In this document: positions 20,439-29,460 of the stretch, one piece after another
Layout of the letters: every line of letters starts with the position of its first letter
Position numbering within the stretch: the stretch's first letter is position 1
Assembly (NCBI GenBank): GCA_041874755.1
Contig: CP102611.1
Coordinates: 2,108,001-2,172,000, forward strand
Length of the DNA: 64,000 bases
DNA from: Chitinibacter sp. SCUT-21
Lineage (GTDB): Bacteria; Pseudomonadota; Gammaproteobacteria; Burkholderiales; Chitinibacteraceae
Reading direction: 5' to 3'
Program-made: the position numbers and the translations under genes
The notes under the pieces: model-generated
Told to the model about the DNA's origin: nothing
Seen by the model: the letters and a program-made list of their open reading frames with translations, nothing else
The model's database searches: none

Positions 20439-21557
20439 ATGCTGGGAAGAGCAAGACTAGGGTTAATCGGTTTGGCGGGCTGCACGCAGCTGGCCAAAGC
20501 GGAAGGGGAGTTTTGGACTTTCCAACCCCCAGCCAGCCAGATTGCTTGGCAAATTGAAGGGCTGCACAGCTATTTAATGATCATTATTTTGATCATTTTT
20601 GTGGTCGTTTTTGGCTTTATGTTTTACGCGATTTTACGCCACCGCAAATCGCTAGGGCACGATGCCAAACCCTTTCATGAAAACACCACCGTTGAAATTT
20701 TATGGACCTTGATCCCCGCGCTGATTTTGCTCGGCATGGCCTGGCCTGCCGCGAGTGTGGTGCTGGCGCAAAAAGACAGCCGTGGCGCGGCGATGACGAT
20801 TAAAGCGACCGGTTTTCAATGGTTTTGGGCGTATGAATACCTCGATTATGGCTTCGGTTTTAAAAGCAAACTTGCCACGCCGCAGGCGCAAATTGATAAC
20901 CACAATGGCCAAGAAAGTAGCAAGAACGAGCATTATTTACTCGAAGTTGATCATCAACTCGTCGTCCCCGTCGGGCAAAAAATTCGCATTTTAACAACGG
21001 CAAACGATGTGATTCATAGCTGGGGCGTGCCCGCGTTTGGCGTGAAGCAAGACGCGATTCCCGGCTTTATTCGTGATACTTGGTTTAAGGCCGACAAAAT
21101 TGGGACTTATCGTGGCCAATGCGTTGAGCTGTGCGGTAAAGGCCATGCGTTTATGCCGATTGTGGTGAAAGTGGTCAGCGAAACCGATTTCAAACAATGG
21201 ATTGCCGAGCAGCAAGCGCGCGCCAAAGCGCAGCAGGACGACCCAAATAAAGTGTGGAGCGACGCCGATTTAATCACGCGTGGCCGCCAAGTGTATGAAG
21301 CCAATTGCCAAACTTGCCACCAAGCCGATGGCAAAGGCAGCGGCCCATTCCCGGCGCTGGCGGGGTCGAAAATCGCCAGCGGCAACAAGGCTAATCATTT
21401 GCACATCGTGCTCAACGGCAAAAATGCGATGCCAGCGTGGACCAGCTTATCGGACGTTGAAATCGCCGCCGTGATTAGCTACGAGCGCAATAGCTGGGGC
21501 AATAAGGCCGATGTCGTTCACCCGCAAGAAGTTAAAACAGCACGAGGCGCCAAATGA
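20439..21557 (+). CDS. ctaC: Cytochrome c oxidase subunit II fused to cytochrome c (caa3 type)
   Basis: 372 residues. The N terminus has a lipobox-like LAGC at Cys15, then two membrane hairpin helices and the periplasmic cupredoxin. CuA ligands are visible in [11 protein letters not shown] and in [12 protein letters not shown] (Cys-x3-Cys, His, Met). A C-terminal cytochrome c domain carries the heme site CQTCH and the Met ligand in KNAMPAW. It accepts electrons from soluble cytochrome c and passes them to subunit I. First gene of the cox operon; its stop overlaps the ctaD start. Confidence 0.96.
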   Translation: MLGRARLGLIGLAGCTQLAKAEGEFWTFQPPASQIAWQIEGLHSYLMIIILIIFVVVFGFMFYAILRHRKSLGHDAKPFHENTTVEILWTLIPALILLGMAWPAASVVLAQKDSRGAAMTIKATGFQWFWAYEYLDYGFGFKSKLATPQAQIDNHNGQESSKNEHYLLEVDHQLVVPVGQKIRILTTANDVIHSWGVPAFGVKQDAIPGFIRDTWFKADKIGTYRGQCVELCGKGHAFMPIVVKVVSETDFKQWIAEQQARAKAQQDDPNKVWSDADLITRGRQVYEANCQTCHQADGKGSGPFPALAGSKIASGNKANHLHIVLNGKNAMPAWTSLSDVEIAAVISYERNSWGNKADVVHPQEVKTARGAK

Positions 21558-23203
21558 TGACTAGCCTTGCACACCCACATACCCATAGTGAGCATAGCGC
21601 TGAACATCATGCTGGATGGGCGCGCTGGCTATATGCCACCAATCATAAAGACATCGGCACGCTGTATTTATGGTTTGCTTTTGCGATGTTTATTACCGGC
21701 GGCGTGATGGCGCTATGCATTCGCGCCGAACTGTTTCATCCCGGAATGCAGTATTGGCAGCCGGAGTTTTTTAACCAGCTCACCACCTTGCACGGCATCA
21801 TTATGGTGTTTGGTGCGATCATGCCCGCGTTCACTGGCTTGGCCAATTGGATGTTGCCGCTGATGCTCGGCGCGCCCGATATGGCGTTTGCGCGGATGAA
21901 TAACTGGAGCTTTTGGCTGCTGCCGCCCGCAGCGGCTTTGCTGTTAATTTCGCTATTTGTACCTGGCGGCGCACCAGCTGGCGGTTGGACTTTATACCCG
22001 CCATTGTCGGCGCAAGCGGGGATGGGGATGGATTTGGCGATTTTCAGTATTCACTTGCTCGGTTTGAGCTCGATTATGGGCTCGATCAATATCATCACGA
22101 CGATTTTGAATATGCGCGCGCCGGGCATGACGATGCTGAAAATGCCGCTCTTCGCGTGGACGTCTTTGGTCACCGCGTATTTGCTGATTGCCGTAGCTCC
22201 GGTGCTGGCGGGCGCGGTGACGATGCTGCTGACCGATCGGCATTTCGGCACGCATTTCTTTAACGCGGCAGGTGGCGGCGATCCGGTGCTGTTCCAGCAT
22301 ATTTTCTGGTTTTTTGGCCACCCCGAGGTCTACATCATGGCGCTGCCCGCGTTCGGGATTGTTAGCCAAATTATTCCGACTTTTGCCCGCAAGCCGCTGT
22401 TTGGCTATGTGTCTATGGTTTACGCAACCTGCTCGATCGCGATTTTGTCCTTCATGGTCTGGGGCCACCATATGTTTGCCGTCGGTATGCCAGCGACGGC
22501 GCAGCTGTTTTTTATGTTTTTAACCATGCTGATCGCCGTGCCGACCGGCGTGAAAGTCTTTAACTGGATCGCTACGATGTGGCAGGGCAGTATGACGTTT
22601 GAAACGCCAATGCTGTTTGCAATTGGCTTTGTCTGCCTATTTACCGTCGGCGGCTTTTCGGGGCTGGTGCTGTCGATTGCGCCGATTGATACGCAAATGC
22701 AGGATACGTATTACGTTGTGGCGCATTTTCACTATGTGCTCGTCGCCGGCGCGCTATTTAGCCTGTTTGCCGCCGTGTATTACTGGCTGCCGAAATGGAC
22801 TGGATTTATGTACCACGAAGGGCGCGGCAAACTGCATTTTTGGTGGTCGATCGTGTGGTTCAACGTGACGTTTTTCCCAATGCATTTCTTGGGCCTGGCC
22901 GGTATGCCGCGCCGGATACCTGATTACGCGCTGCAATTTACCGACTTTAACGCGGTGGCCAGCGTTGGTGCATTTTGCTTTGGCCTTGGCCAGCTACTGT
23001 TTTTTTATAACGTCATCCACACGATACGCGGTGGCGTTGGGCCCGCACCAGATAAACCTTGGGAAGGCGGCAATACTTTGGAGTGGGAAGTGGCTTCACC
23101 AGCGCCGCACCACACGTGGGAATCGCCACCTGATATCGAGCTAGTGCGTCGGGGTCTGATTGCGCAGGCCGTTGAGCACGAAGAGGAGGGCGATGCGCGA
23201 TGA
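21554..23203 (+). CDS. ctaD: Cytochrome c oxidase subunit I
   Basis: 549 residues with twelve membrane helices, the heme-copper oxidase core that reduces O2 to water and pumps protons. Visible ligand motifs: low-spin heme His in [12 protein letters not shown]; CuB His and cross-linked Tyr in [14 protein letters not shown]; CuB histidines in [10 protein letters not shown]; heme a3 and low-spin heme histidines in VVAHFHYVL. Its ATG overlaps the subunit II stop, and its own stop overlaps the next small gene by an ATGA junction, so translation is coupled. A second in-frame ATG three bases on is equally possible. Confidence 0.98.
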   Translation: MMTSLAHPHTHSEHSAEHHAGWARWLYATNHKDIGTLYLWFAFAMFITGGVMALCIRAELFHPGMQYWQPEFFNQLTTLHGIIMVFGAIMPAFTGLANWMLPLMLGAPDMAFARMNNWSFWLLPPAAALLLISLFVPGGAPAGGWTLYPPLSAQAGMGMDLAIFSIHLLGLSSIMGSINIITTILNMRAPGMTMLKMPLFAWTSLVTAYLLIAVAPVLAGAVTMLLTDRHFGTHFFNAAGGGDPVLFQHIFWFFGHPEVYIMALPAFGIVSQIIPTFARKPLFGYVSMVYATCSIAILSFMVWGHHMFAVGMPATAQLFFMFLTMLIAVPTGVKVFNWIATMWQGSMTFETPMLFAIGFVCLFTVGGFSGLVLSIAPIDTQMQDTYYVVAHFHYVLVAGALFSLFAAVYYWLPKWTGFMYHEGRGKLHFWWSIVWFNVTFFPMHFLGLAGMPRRIPDYALQFTDFNAVASVGAFCFGLGQLLFFYNVIHTIRGGVGPAPDKPWEGGNTLEWEVASPAPHHTWESPPDIELVRRGLIAQAVEHEEEGDAR

Positions 23204-23295
23204 GCCAAAACCTAAAAACCGCGCTGAAATTATTGCTATTGGCCTTGGTGTTTTTTGTATTTGCCATCTTTCGGCAGTTATGGGTATCTGTTTGA
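23200..23295 (+). CDS. Cytochrome oxidase small assembly protein (31 aa)
   Basis: A 31-codon ORF starting ATG at 23200, overlapping the ctaD stop (ATGA), with one hydrophobic helix: [10 protein letters not shown] then [14 protein letters not shown] and a basic/aromatic end. Position between subunit I and CtaG, length and the NLKTAL...ALVFF pattern match the tiny membrane proteins annotated as cytochrome oxidase small assembly proteins in betaproteobacteria. Too short for ordinary gene callers. Function inferred from context. Confidence 0.72.
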   Translation: MSQNLKTALKLLLLALVFFVFAIFRQLWVSV

Positions 23296-23340
23296 AGGTT
23301 AATAGATAAATTGCTTACTAGGCGATACATGGATGGGTAT

Positions 23341-23874
23341 ATGGAAAGCCGCGTAATTTCAATGCAGCAAAAAAACCAGCGCCTTGCGCTTAAATTGGCA
23401 TTGGCGGCCTTGCTGATGTTTGGTTTTGGCTATGCCCTCTCGCCTTTTTATGCCGCGTTTTGCCAGTTTCTGGGCATCGATCGCGCCAACGCCAGCTTAA
23501 CCAGTGCAGGCGCGGCTTTGCGGGTTGAGTTTGACGTCAATGTTGCGCCCGAAATACCGGTGACGATGCAGGCTTTAGACGGCGTACAGGTCGCGCATGC
23601 GGGCGGGCAGGTCAGGGCACGGTTTTTATTGCGTAATGAATCGGATCAAACGGTTTATTTGCGCGCCCTACCCAGTTTTGCGCCGGTACGCGCAGCGGGT
23701 TTATTGCAAAAACTGGAATGTTTTTGTTTTAACGCGATGAGTTTGGCAGGCAATGAGCAGCGCGAAGTGACTGTGGTGCTGATGGTGGCCAATCAATTGC
23801 CACCGGAAATGGGCGCGGCCACTTTGTCGTACAGCTTGCAAAAAATCGACCCTGGTCAGCTGCGGGCGATGTAA
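23341..23874 (+). CDS. ctaG: Cytochrome oxidase assembly protein CtaG/Cox11
   Basis: 177 residues from the ATG at 23341 (MESRVISMQQ); the ATG at 23362 is an alternative. One N-terminal membrane helix (LALKLALAALLMFGFGYAL), the conserved SPFYAAFCQFLGI segment, and a periplasmic beta-domain with the copper-binding ECFCF motif. Cox11 delivers copper to CuB of subunit I. The CTD segment ...PEMGAATLSYSLQKID is typical. Confidence 0.94.
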   Translation: MESRVISMQQKNQRLALKLALAALLMFGFGYALSPFYAAFCQFLGIDRANASLTSAGAALRVEFDVNVAPEIPVTMQALDGVQVAHAGGQVRARFLLRNESDQTVYLRALPSFAPVRAAGLLQKLECFCFNAMSLAGNEQREVTVVLMVANQLPPEMGAATLSYSLQKIDPGQLRAM

Positions 23875-24045
23875 ATGTTACGCGCGATTTTGGCTGTGTT
23901 TGCCGCATTTTTTGGCGTGCGCAGCCGCAAAAATGCGCTACAGCGCGTGAAATTGTGGCAAATCGTTGTGGCGGGATTGCTGTGTGCTGCGGTATTGACT
24001 GCGCTGGTCGGTTTGCTAGTTCGCTATTTGGTCTCTGTGCCGTAG
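23875..24045 (+). CDS. DUF2970 small membrane protein
   Basis: 56 residues starting immediately after the ctaG stop. An FFGVRSRKN segment is followed by a hydrophobic helix (IVVAGLLCAAVLTALVGLL), matching DUF2970, which habitually sits between ctaG and ctaE in betaproteobacteria. Probably an oxidase assembly accessory; no biochemical role is known to me. Missed by long-ORF searches. Confidence 0.8.
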   Translation: MLRAILAVFAAFFGVRSRKNALQRVKLWQIVVAGLLCAAVLTALVGLLVRYLVSVP

Positions 24046-24059
24046 TGGGGAGGTGAATG

Positions 24060-24926
24060 ATGAATGTTGAAAACGGAGTTCATGATGCGCATTATTTTGT
24101 GCCATCTCCTTCACGCTGGCCGATTGTGGGATCGGTGGCGCTGTTTTGTATGGGGCTAGGTGCTGCGCTGAGCATCAATAATGTGAGCGGTGGGGTTTGG
24201 GTGCTGATTGCTGGATTTGCGATTTTGCTGTGGATGATGAGCGGCTGGTTTGGCGATGTGGTGCGCGAGTCCGAGCGCGGCAATTATGGCCAGCAGGTGG
24301 ATTACTCGTTCCGCTGGGGGATGAGCTGGTTTATCTTTTCTGAGGTAATGTTCTTCGCGGCATTTTTCGGTGCGCTGTTTTATACGCGGCTAATTTCGGT
24401 GCCTGAATTGGGTTTGCCCAGCGATACGCAATTTCATTTGTGGCCCAATTTTCAAGCCGAATGGCCGATCTCTACCGGGCCTAAGTCCCCCGATTATCAA
24501 TCGATGCACGCCTTTGGCCTGCCAGCGATCAATACCGCTCTGTTGTTAACGTCTGGCGCGACGCTAACTTGGGCGCATTGGGGTTTATTGCAGCAAAACC
24601 GGCGTGTTTTAAGCCGAGGCTTGGCTGCGACCATTGCTTTGGGCGCGCTGTTTTTAAGCCTGCAAGCGTATGAATATCACCACGCGTGGACGAGTTTAAA
24701 TCTGACGTTAGCTTCCGGCGCGTATGGCGCGACGTTTTACTTGTTAACTGGCTTTCACGGCCTGCATGTGCTGGTAGGTACGCTGATTCTGATCACGATG
24801 TGGCTGCGCGTGCAGCGCGGGCATTTTACGCCGCTGCACCATTTTGGCTTTGAAGCGGCGGCGTGGTATTGGCATTTTGTCGATGTGGTGTGGTTGATGC
24901 TGTTCTTATTTGTGTATGTGATTTAA
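24060..24926 (+). CDS. ctaE: Cytochrome c oxidase subunit III
   Basis: 288 residues with seven membrane segments; family motifs MSWFIFSEVMFFAAFFGALFY, HAFGLPAINTALLLTSG and the C-terminal FHGLHVLVGT...EAAAWYWHFVDVVWLMLF. Structural core subunit of the oxidase. GGAGG at 24049-24053 favours the ATG at 24060 over the adjacent one at 24057. The stop codon lies at the edge of foldback repeat B, which separates this group from the SURF1-heme A group. Confidence 0.96.
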   Translation: MNVENGVHDAHYFVPSPSRWPIVGSVALFCMGLGAALSINNVSGGVWVLIAGFAILLWMMSGWFGDVVRESERGNYGQQVDYSFRWGMSWFIFSEVMFFAAFFGALFYTRLISVPELGLPSDTQFHLWPNFQAEWPISTGPKSPDYQSMHAFGLPAINTALLLTSGATLTWAHWGLLQQNRRVLSRGLAATIALGALFLSLQAYEYHHAWTSLNLTLASGAYGATFYLLTGFHGLHVLVGTLILITMWLRVQRGHFTPLHHFGFEAAAWYWHFVDVVWLMLFLFVYVI

Positions 24927-25069
24927 CCGTCCGTTGAAAACTACTACGAGACTCAAATACGGCGTTAAAAAATGGCTCAAACTCCTCATTTACTAGCGGT
25001 AAACTCCGAGTTTTCGCCATTTTTTGCCTTGTCTTAGAGTCTCTCGCTACCTTTTCAACGGACTGTTAA
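24923..25069. repeat. Foldback intergenic repeat, copy B
   Basis: A 147-bp element. Outer arms TTAACCGTCCGTTGAAAA (24923-24940) and TTTTCAACGGACTGTTAA (25052-25069) match 17 of 18. The left arm includes the ctaE stop. Further stems are GAGACTC/GAGTCTC (24948-24954, 25037-25043) and AAAAAATGGC/GCCATTTTTT (24967-24976, 25016-25025). It shares its core with copy A at 9097-9221; the arms differ between copies but remain self-complementary. Confidence 0.85.
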
Positions 25070-25148
25070 ACGCGCTTTGCTACGGTGTTTACCTTAGTCA
25101 ATTTGTGAGCTGCACCAGTTAAATCCGCACTATAAAAAAGTATGCGTG

Positions 25149-25340
25149 CTAGCTCTGCCAACGGGTGCACAGCAGCACGATAAACAAAGTAATTGATAGG
25201 CCGACGCGCCAGGCCAGCATTTTCCACATCGGCTGTGATGCGCCACGAATCAGACTAAGCAAGGCCTGCGCTAGCGAGAACAGCAAGGCGAGTAGCAGGA
25301 TGCCGCTGAGAAGGAGCAATAAAGTGGCAACGATATTCAT
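25149..25340 (-). CDS. DUF2909 twin-transmembrane protein
   Basis: 63 residues, two hydrophobic helices (NIVATLLLLLSGILLLALLF and WRVGLSITLFIVLL) separated by a short basic loop. This matches DUF2909, which commonly lies in reverse orientation between ctaE and SURF1 in betaproteobacterial cox clusters. RBS GGAGGG supports the ATG at 25340. Function unknown, probably linked to oxidase biogenesis. Confidence 0.8.
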   Translation of the reverse strand: MNIVATLLLLLSGILLLALLFSLAQALLSLIRGASQPMWKMLAWRVGLSITLFIVLLCTRWQS

Positions 25341-25413
25341 ACCCAACCCTCCACATCACCAGCCTAGTCATCATTGGGCGCTTTTGCGCGAAAAACACGC
25401 GCGGGGTGCGTTA

Positions 25414-26031
25414 ATGCTAATGGCGCTGATCGCTTTGACGGTATTTTTAGGCGTTTGGCAGCTGTGGCGCGCACAGCAAAAAAGCCAATTATTGGCCGAA
25501 ATCGCCCAGCAGCAAGCTTTGCCGCCACTCGCTTGGTCGCATGGTGTGCCGCCTGCGTGGCGGCGCGTGCAATTGCAGGGGCAGTGGCTTAATCAATACG
25601 AAATTTGGCTCGATCATCGTATTCACGAGGGCCAAGTCGGCTATCAGATCGTGACGCCATTTCGACTTAAAGACGGCTCAATCATTATGGTGAATCGCGG
25701 TTGGTGGGCGGCAGGAGAGCAAAAACTGCCTCTGCCAGCCAAGCAAGCGCCTATGGTGCAAGTACAAGCATGGCCGCGTTATTTGTCGTTGGGTAGTAGC
25801 GCGGTCGATGGGCGGATTTTTCAAAATATGGACCCGGGCCGTTTTGCTGCGTGGGCATATTTGCCGCTACCTAGCGCATATGCCATCGCGATGCAGAACG
25901 ACACCGGTTTAGCTGCCATCGAAGCAGAAAGGCCCTTTGGTGTAGAGCGGCATCTAGCGTACGCGCTATCGTGGTTTTTGATGGCGATGTGCGGCTGGTT
26001 TTTACTGCGACGATACTATTTAAAGGCCTAG
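25414..26031 (+). CDS. SURF1-family oxidase assembly protein
   Basis: 205 residues from the ATG at 25414. Family marks: FLGVWQLWRAQQKSQLL at the end of the first helix, WLNQYEIWLDHR, IIMVNRGWW, and a C-terminal helix (ALSWFLMAMCGWFLL). SURF1 assists heme a insertion into subunit I. The frame stays open upstream to 25165, but that stretch is antisense to the DUF2909 gene and does not resemble SURF1. A TTG at 25384 is a possible alternative start adding ten residues. Confidence 0.87.
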   Translation: MLMALIALTVFLGVWQLWRAQQKSQLLAEIAQQQALPPLAWSHGVPPAWRRVQLQGQWLNQYEIWLDHRIHEGQVGYQIVTPFRLKDGSIIMVNRGWWAAGEQKLPLPAKQAPMVQVQAWPRYLSLGSSAVDGRIFQNMDPGRFAAWAYLPLPSAYAIAMQNDTGLAAIEAERPFGVERHLAYALSWFLMAMCGWFLLRRYYLKA

Positions 26032-26033
26032 GT

Positions 26034-26495
26034 ATGTTGGCAAAAAGCAATCCCCGGTTGGTGCTGGTGGCAATACTCTCTATCTGTATTCTGCCATTGC
26101 TGCTGGCGCAAGCCGCGTGGCAGTGGGCGAGGCCACAAGGCGGCCAAAGCTATGGCCAATTGATTGCTGAGCCACTACTCGCTCCTGATGCGGTTGCGAA
26201 ATGGCAGTTGCTGCCGCATACCGCGAGTACGTGTTCGGATCGCGATGCTGAGTTCGCACAATTGCTGCAATCAGCCCAGCATTTGCAACGCGCGCAAGGG
26301 CGCGATCAAACACGGCTCATCGTTAATTCATGCCCAGTTTTTAGCAAAACCATGCCCAATGGACTGTACCTGATCGACCCGCACGGCAATGCGGTGCTGC
26401 GTTACTCCTTGGCTCAGCTGCAAGACGCGAAAGGGCGGCAAACCGCGCTGCGGGAAATCGGCAAAATCCTCAAAAATAATCAAGGATTGGGTTAA
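26034..26495 (+). CDS. Membrane-anchored SCO-like (degenerate thioredoxin-fold) protein of the cox cluster
   Basis: 153 residues from the ATG at 26034, two bases after the SURF1 stop. An N-terminal helix (LVLVAILSICILPLLLAQAAW) anchors a periplasmic domain. The GLYLIDPHGNAVLRY segment followed by REIGKILKNNQGLG resembles the C-terminal half of SCO/thioredoxin folds found at this place in betaproteobacterial cox clusters. The redox CxxxC is not intact: one Cys in TASTCSD and one in NSCPVF. Likely an oxidase assembly accessory; inference from position and pattern. Confidence 0.65.
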   Translation: MLAKSNPRLVLVAILSICILPLLLAQAAWQWARPQGGQSYGQLIAEPLLAPDAVAKWQLLPHTASTCSDRDAEFAQLLQSAQHLQRAQGRDQTRLIVNSCPVFSKTMPNGLYLIDPHGNAVLRYSLAQLQDAKGRQTALREIGKILKNNQGLG

Positions 26496-27526
26496 TGCGC
26501 TTTAGCCAACGTTTGCTCATCGTCGCCATCATTTGGACCGCCTTGTTGATGACTTTGGGCGCGTATGTGCGTTTGCAGGATGCCGGTTTGGGCTGTCCAG
26601 ATTGGCCTGGCTGCTACGGCCATTTCACCGTGCCCGATGAGCACCACGAAATCCGCCATGCCGAGCAGCATTTTGGCCTTGCAGTCGATGTGGCCAAAGG
26701 CTGGAAGGAAATGATTCATCGCTATGTGGCTTCAGGCCTAGGCGTGCTGATCATCGTGTTGAGCCTTGTACTTTGGCGTGAACGGTGGCGCGCTGGTCGT
26801 AATCCTTGGCTTGCATTATTGCCCTTAGTGGTGATTTTGCTGCAGGGCGCTTTTGGTATGTGGACGGTGACGCTCAAATTAATGCCCGCTGTCGTCACCG
26901 GCCATTTAATCGGTGGGATGAGCTTATTGATCTGCTTAATTGTGCTGCTGGCGCGCGAACAGCAGCCTTGCGTGCTCGATGTGCGTTGGCGAGGATTGTG
27001 GCGTTTGGCGATCGCCTGCGTGGTGGCGCAAATTATTTTGGGCGGCTGGGTGTCGACCAATTATGCCGCGCTCGCTTGCAATGGCTTTCCGCAGTGCCAG
27101 GGCAGTTGGGCTATGCCATCGGGCTTGAGCGAGGCTTTACGCCCTGATCGTGAGCTGGGTTTGAGTGCCAACGGCGTGGCGCTGAATATTGAGCATTTGG
27201 CTGCGATTCATTATCTGCACCGCATCGGCGCCATGCTGGTGCTGGCTGTAGTTGGCGCGCTGGCTTGGTGTCTACGCCATCGCCTGCCTTTGTTTGCCTG
27301 CACCTTGGCGGCCGCTTTGCTGCTGCAAATTGCTTTGGGAATTAGCAATGTGTTGTTGTCGCTGCCTTTGCCCTTGGCGCTGGCACATCATGCCGGCGCA
27401 GCATTCTTATTGAGCTGTTTGGTGTATTCCTACTCGCGTTCAAGCTTTGTAGTGCAAACGCGCGCGATGCCAAATTTCAATCCGCAATTGCCTGCTGCCA
27501 GCACCATGGCAAAAGACAGTATTTAA
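26495..27526 (+). CDS. ctaA: Heme A synthase
   Basis: 343 residues, eight membrane helices. It oxidises the C8 methyl of heme O to the formyl of heme A. Visible: the conserved Cys pair GCPDWPGC in the first loop and a second pair ACNGFPQC, heme-ligand histidines in WKEMIHRYVASG, TGHLIGGMS, AIHYLHRIGAM and LALAHHAGA. The ATG overlaps the preceding stop (TAATG), indicating coupling. The product pathway continues from CtaB. Confidence 0.95.
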   Translation: MRFSQRLLIVAIIWTALLMTLGAYVRLQDAGLGCPDWPGCYGHFTVPDEHHEIRHAEQHFGLAVDVAKGWKEMIHRYVASGLGVLIIVLSLVLWRERWRAGRNPWLALLPLVVILLQGAFGMWTVTLKLMPAVVTGHLIGGMSLLICLIVLLAREQQPCVLDVRWRGLWRLAIACVVAQIILGGWVSTNYAALACNGFPQCQGSWAMPSGLSEALRPDRELGLSANGVALNIEHLAAIHYLHRIGAMLVLAVVGALAWCLRHRLPLFACTLAAALLLQIALGISNVLLSLPLPLALAHHAGAAFLLSCLVYSYSRSSFVVQTRAMPNFNPQLPAASTMAKDSI

Positions 27527-27540
27527 CGGGGGCATGCTCG

Positions 27541-28455
27541 ATGCAAACTCTAATTTTAAGTAGCCCGCCACATTGGCGAGAACTCTACCGCTTGGGCAAA
27601 CCGCGCGTGGTGATGCTGATTGTGTTTTGTGCATGGATAGGGATGTTGTTGGCAGGCGTGAACCAGCAAAACTGGCCGACGATGCTGGCCGCGGTACTGG
27701 GAATTGCGCTGATCGCCAGCGGAGCCGCGGCGGCCAATTGTTTGTTTGAAGCTGATCGTGATGCTCAGATGCTACGCACGCATTTACGCCCGCTGGCGCG
27801 CGGCAGCGTTACCCCGCAATGGGCCGCGCTGTATGCGATGAGTTTAACGCTGTTCGGTGCCATGCTGTTGGCTGTCTTCGTAAATACACTCTCCCTGTAT
27901 TTAACGCTAGCTACCTTTATTGCTTATGCTGTGGTGTATACCCGTTGGTTAAAACCAGCTAGCCCGCAAAATATTGTGATCGGTGGTGCTGCGGGGGCGA
28001 TGCCGCCAGTGCTGGGTTGGGCTGCGATGAGCGGCGGTGTTTCCGCTGAAGCGGCTTGTTTGTTTTTGATTATTTACGCGTGGACCCCGCCGCATTTTTG
28101 GGCGCTGGCTTTGTATCGCATTGATGATTATCGCAAAGTGGGGCTGCCGATGTTGCCTGTAACGCATGGGCGATCATTTACGCGCTTGGCGATTTGGTTG
28201 TATAGCTGGATTTTGGTGGCGACGACTTATCTGCCCGTGGCGTTAACATTCTCAGGGCTGATTTATGCGCTTGCCGCGACGGCGCTTAATGTGTGGTTTT
28301 TGTCCGCGGCTTGGCGCGTGTATCGGCACAGCGCTGACGATCTGGCCGATCAAGCAGCGCGGCGTTTATTTCGGGTTTCGATTGCGTATTTAGCGTATTT
28401 ATTTGCCGCGTTATTGCTTGATCATTATGCTGCGGTCTTGGCTAGAACAAGCTAA
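27541..28455 (+). CDS. ctaB: Protoheme IX farnesyltransferase (heme O synthase)
   Basis: 304 residues, UbiA-type polytopic prenyltransferase adding a farnesyl group to heme B to make heme O, the CtaA substrate. Aspartate motifs: NCLFEADRDAQMLRTHLRPLARG (NxxxDxxxD) and YRIDDYRKVGLPMLP. RBS GGGGG precedes the ATG. Its last 14 bases overlap the end of the convergent HDOD gene. Confidence 0.95.
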   Translation: MQTLILSSPPHWRELYRLGKPRVVMLIVFCAWIGMLLAGVNQQNWPTMLAAVLGIALIASGAAAANCLFEADRDAQMLRTHLRPLARGSVTPQWAALYAMSLTLFGAMLLAVFVNTLSLYLTLATFIAYAVVYTRWLKPASPQNIVIGGAAGAMPPVLGWAAMSGGVSAEAACLFLIIYAWTPPHFWALALYRIDDYRKVGLPMLPVTHGRSFTRLAIWLYSWILVATTYLPVALTFSGLIYALAATALNVWFLSAAWRVYRHSADDLADQAARRLFRVSIAYLAYLFAALLLDHYAAVLARTS

Positions 28456-29308
28456 TCATTTCTTGGCAGGCTTCGTCCATTTCAGCGCGCAAATCAGTGT
28501 ATTTAGCGTATTGCAGTTCTTCAGGCTCGACGAGGTCGGGAATGTCGAGCAATTTCATTTCATCAAAGCCACCAGCAAATAAATTGGCAACATAAATGAC
28601 ATCGCCTAAGTTGCGTGGATTTTCAACAAAGGCGCGCGGGTGGTCGATTTCAGTGACAGCCTCGACAATTTCGCTGGGTAAACCTAAAGAATCAAGCAAG
28701 ATGGTGCCGATGCTTTCGTGCCACTGCCCAACCAGAAATTCAACCGTTTTGGGGCGCTCGGATAATTCTGCATAGCGGCCAGCACGATCGAGCATAAAGA
28801 AAGCACCTAGATCGTGTACCAGACCCGCTAGCATGGCGACTTCGGGGTTGACCCGAGTCAGCCGTCGGGCGATGACCCGTGCAATCATCGACGTTTTCAA
28901 GCTATGCAGCCACAGGCGGTTTGATATGTCTTCAAACGCAGTTAAATCGCGAGAGCGAATTAATTGCTGCATCGCGCAGGCCAGCGCTACCGAGCGTGCT
29001 GTTTCCATTCCGACTCGAGTTAGAGCCGCGTTTAAATCAGAAATGGTTTTTCCCATCGGGTTGTACACAACCGAGTTCGCTAATTTAAGCAGCTTAGCCG
29101 TGATTAAGGGGTCTTTTTGAATCTCATGCGCGACGCGTTGTAACGATGCGGTTTTGCTTTTCATCACCGTGCTAATTTGCACCGATGCATCAAAGCAAAT
29201 CGGGAAAATCACATCGCCTTCGAGTTCTTTGGCGATATCAACCAGCATGGCAAGGCGTTCGTCATGTAGCTGATCTGCGGTTTTGTTGGCAAATTGCAAA
29301 ATAGACAT
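28442..29308 (-). CDS. HDOD-domain signalling protein
   Basis: 288 residues from the ATG at 29308. Almost entirely an HDOD domain: FPICFDASVQISTVMKSKTAS..., IQKDPLITAKLLKLANS, then LHSLKTSMIARVIA and LAGLVHDLGAFFMLD, with a degenerate HD site. HDOD proteins act in regulatory networks tied to two-component or c-di-GMP signalling and lack proven catalysis. It converges on ctaB with a 14-bp coding overlap. Partner unknown. Confidence 0.87.
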   Translation of the reverse strand: MSILQFANKTADQLHDERLAMLVDIAKELEGDVIFPICFDASVQISTVMKSKTASLQRVAHEIQKDPLITAKLLKLANSVVYNPMGKTISDLNAALTRVGMETARSVALACAMQQLIRSRDLTAFEDISNRLWLHSLKTSMIARVIARRLTRVNPEVAMLAGLVHDLGAFFMLDRAGRYAELSERPKTVEFLVGQWHESIGTILLDSLGLPSEIVEAVTEIDHPRAFVENPRNLGDVIYVANLFAGGFDEMKLLDIPDLVEPEELQYAKYTDLRAEMDEACQEMISLF

Positions 29309-29424
29309 GGTGTTCAAACAAAGGCCGACGACTTATTAAGCATAGGCGATGGTTTGAACTAGTTCAAAGCCGCATTATTGAATGGGGAAAATGATCTTGT
29401 TTGACTGCGCGAAGAATCAAGACA

Positions 29425-29453
29425 CCGCCGAAATAGGACATGTATTTCGGCGG
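29425..29453 (-). terminator. Hairpin after the dpp operon
   Basis: CCGCCGAAATA (29425-29435) and TATTTCGGCGG (29443-29453) form a perfect 11-bp stem with a 7-nt loop just after the dppF stop. The T-tract on the minus strand is weak. Confidence 0.65.
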
Positions 29454-29460
29454 CTATACT

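Noticed and set aside
21992..22471. 159-codon minus-strand ORF opposite ctaD
   Set aside because: Composition is that of an antisense shadow (His/Arg/Gln-rich), and ctaD is unmistakable.
25165..25413. Upstream extension of SURF1 (83 codons)
   Set aside because: It is antisense to DUF2909 and does not resemble SURF1.
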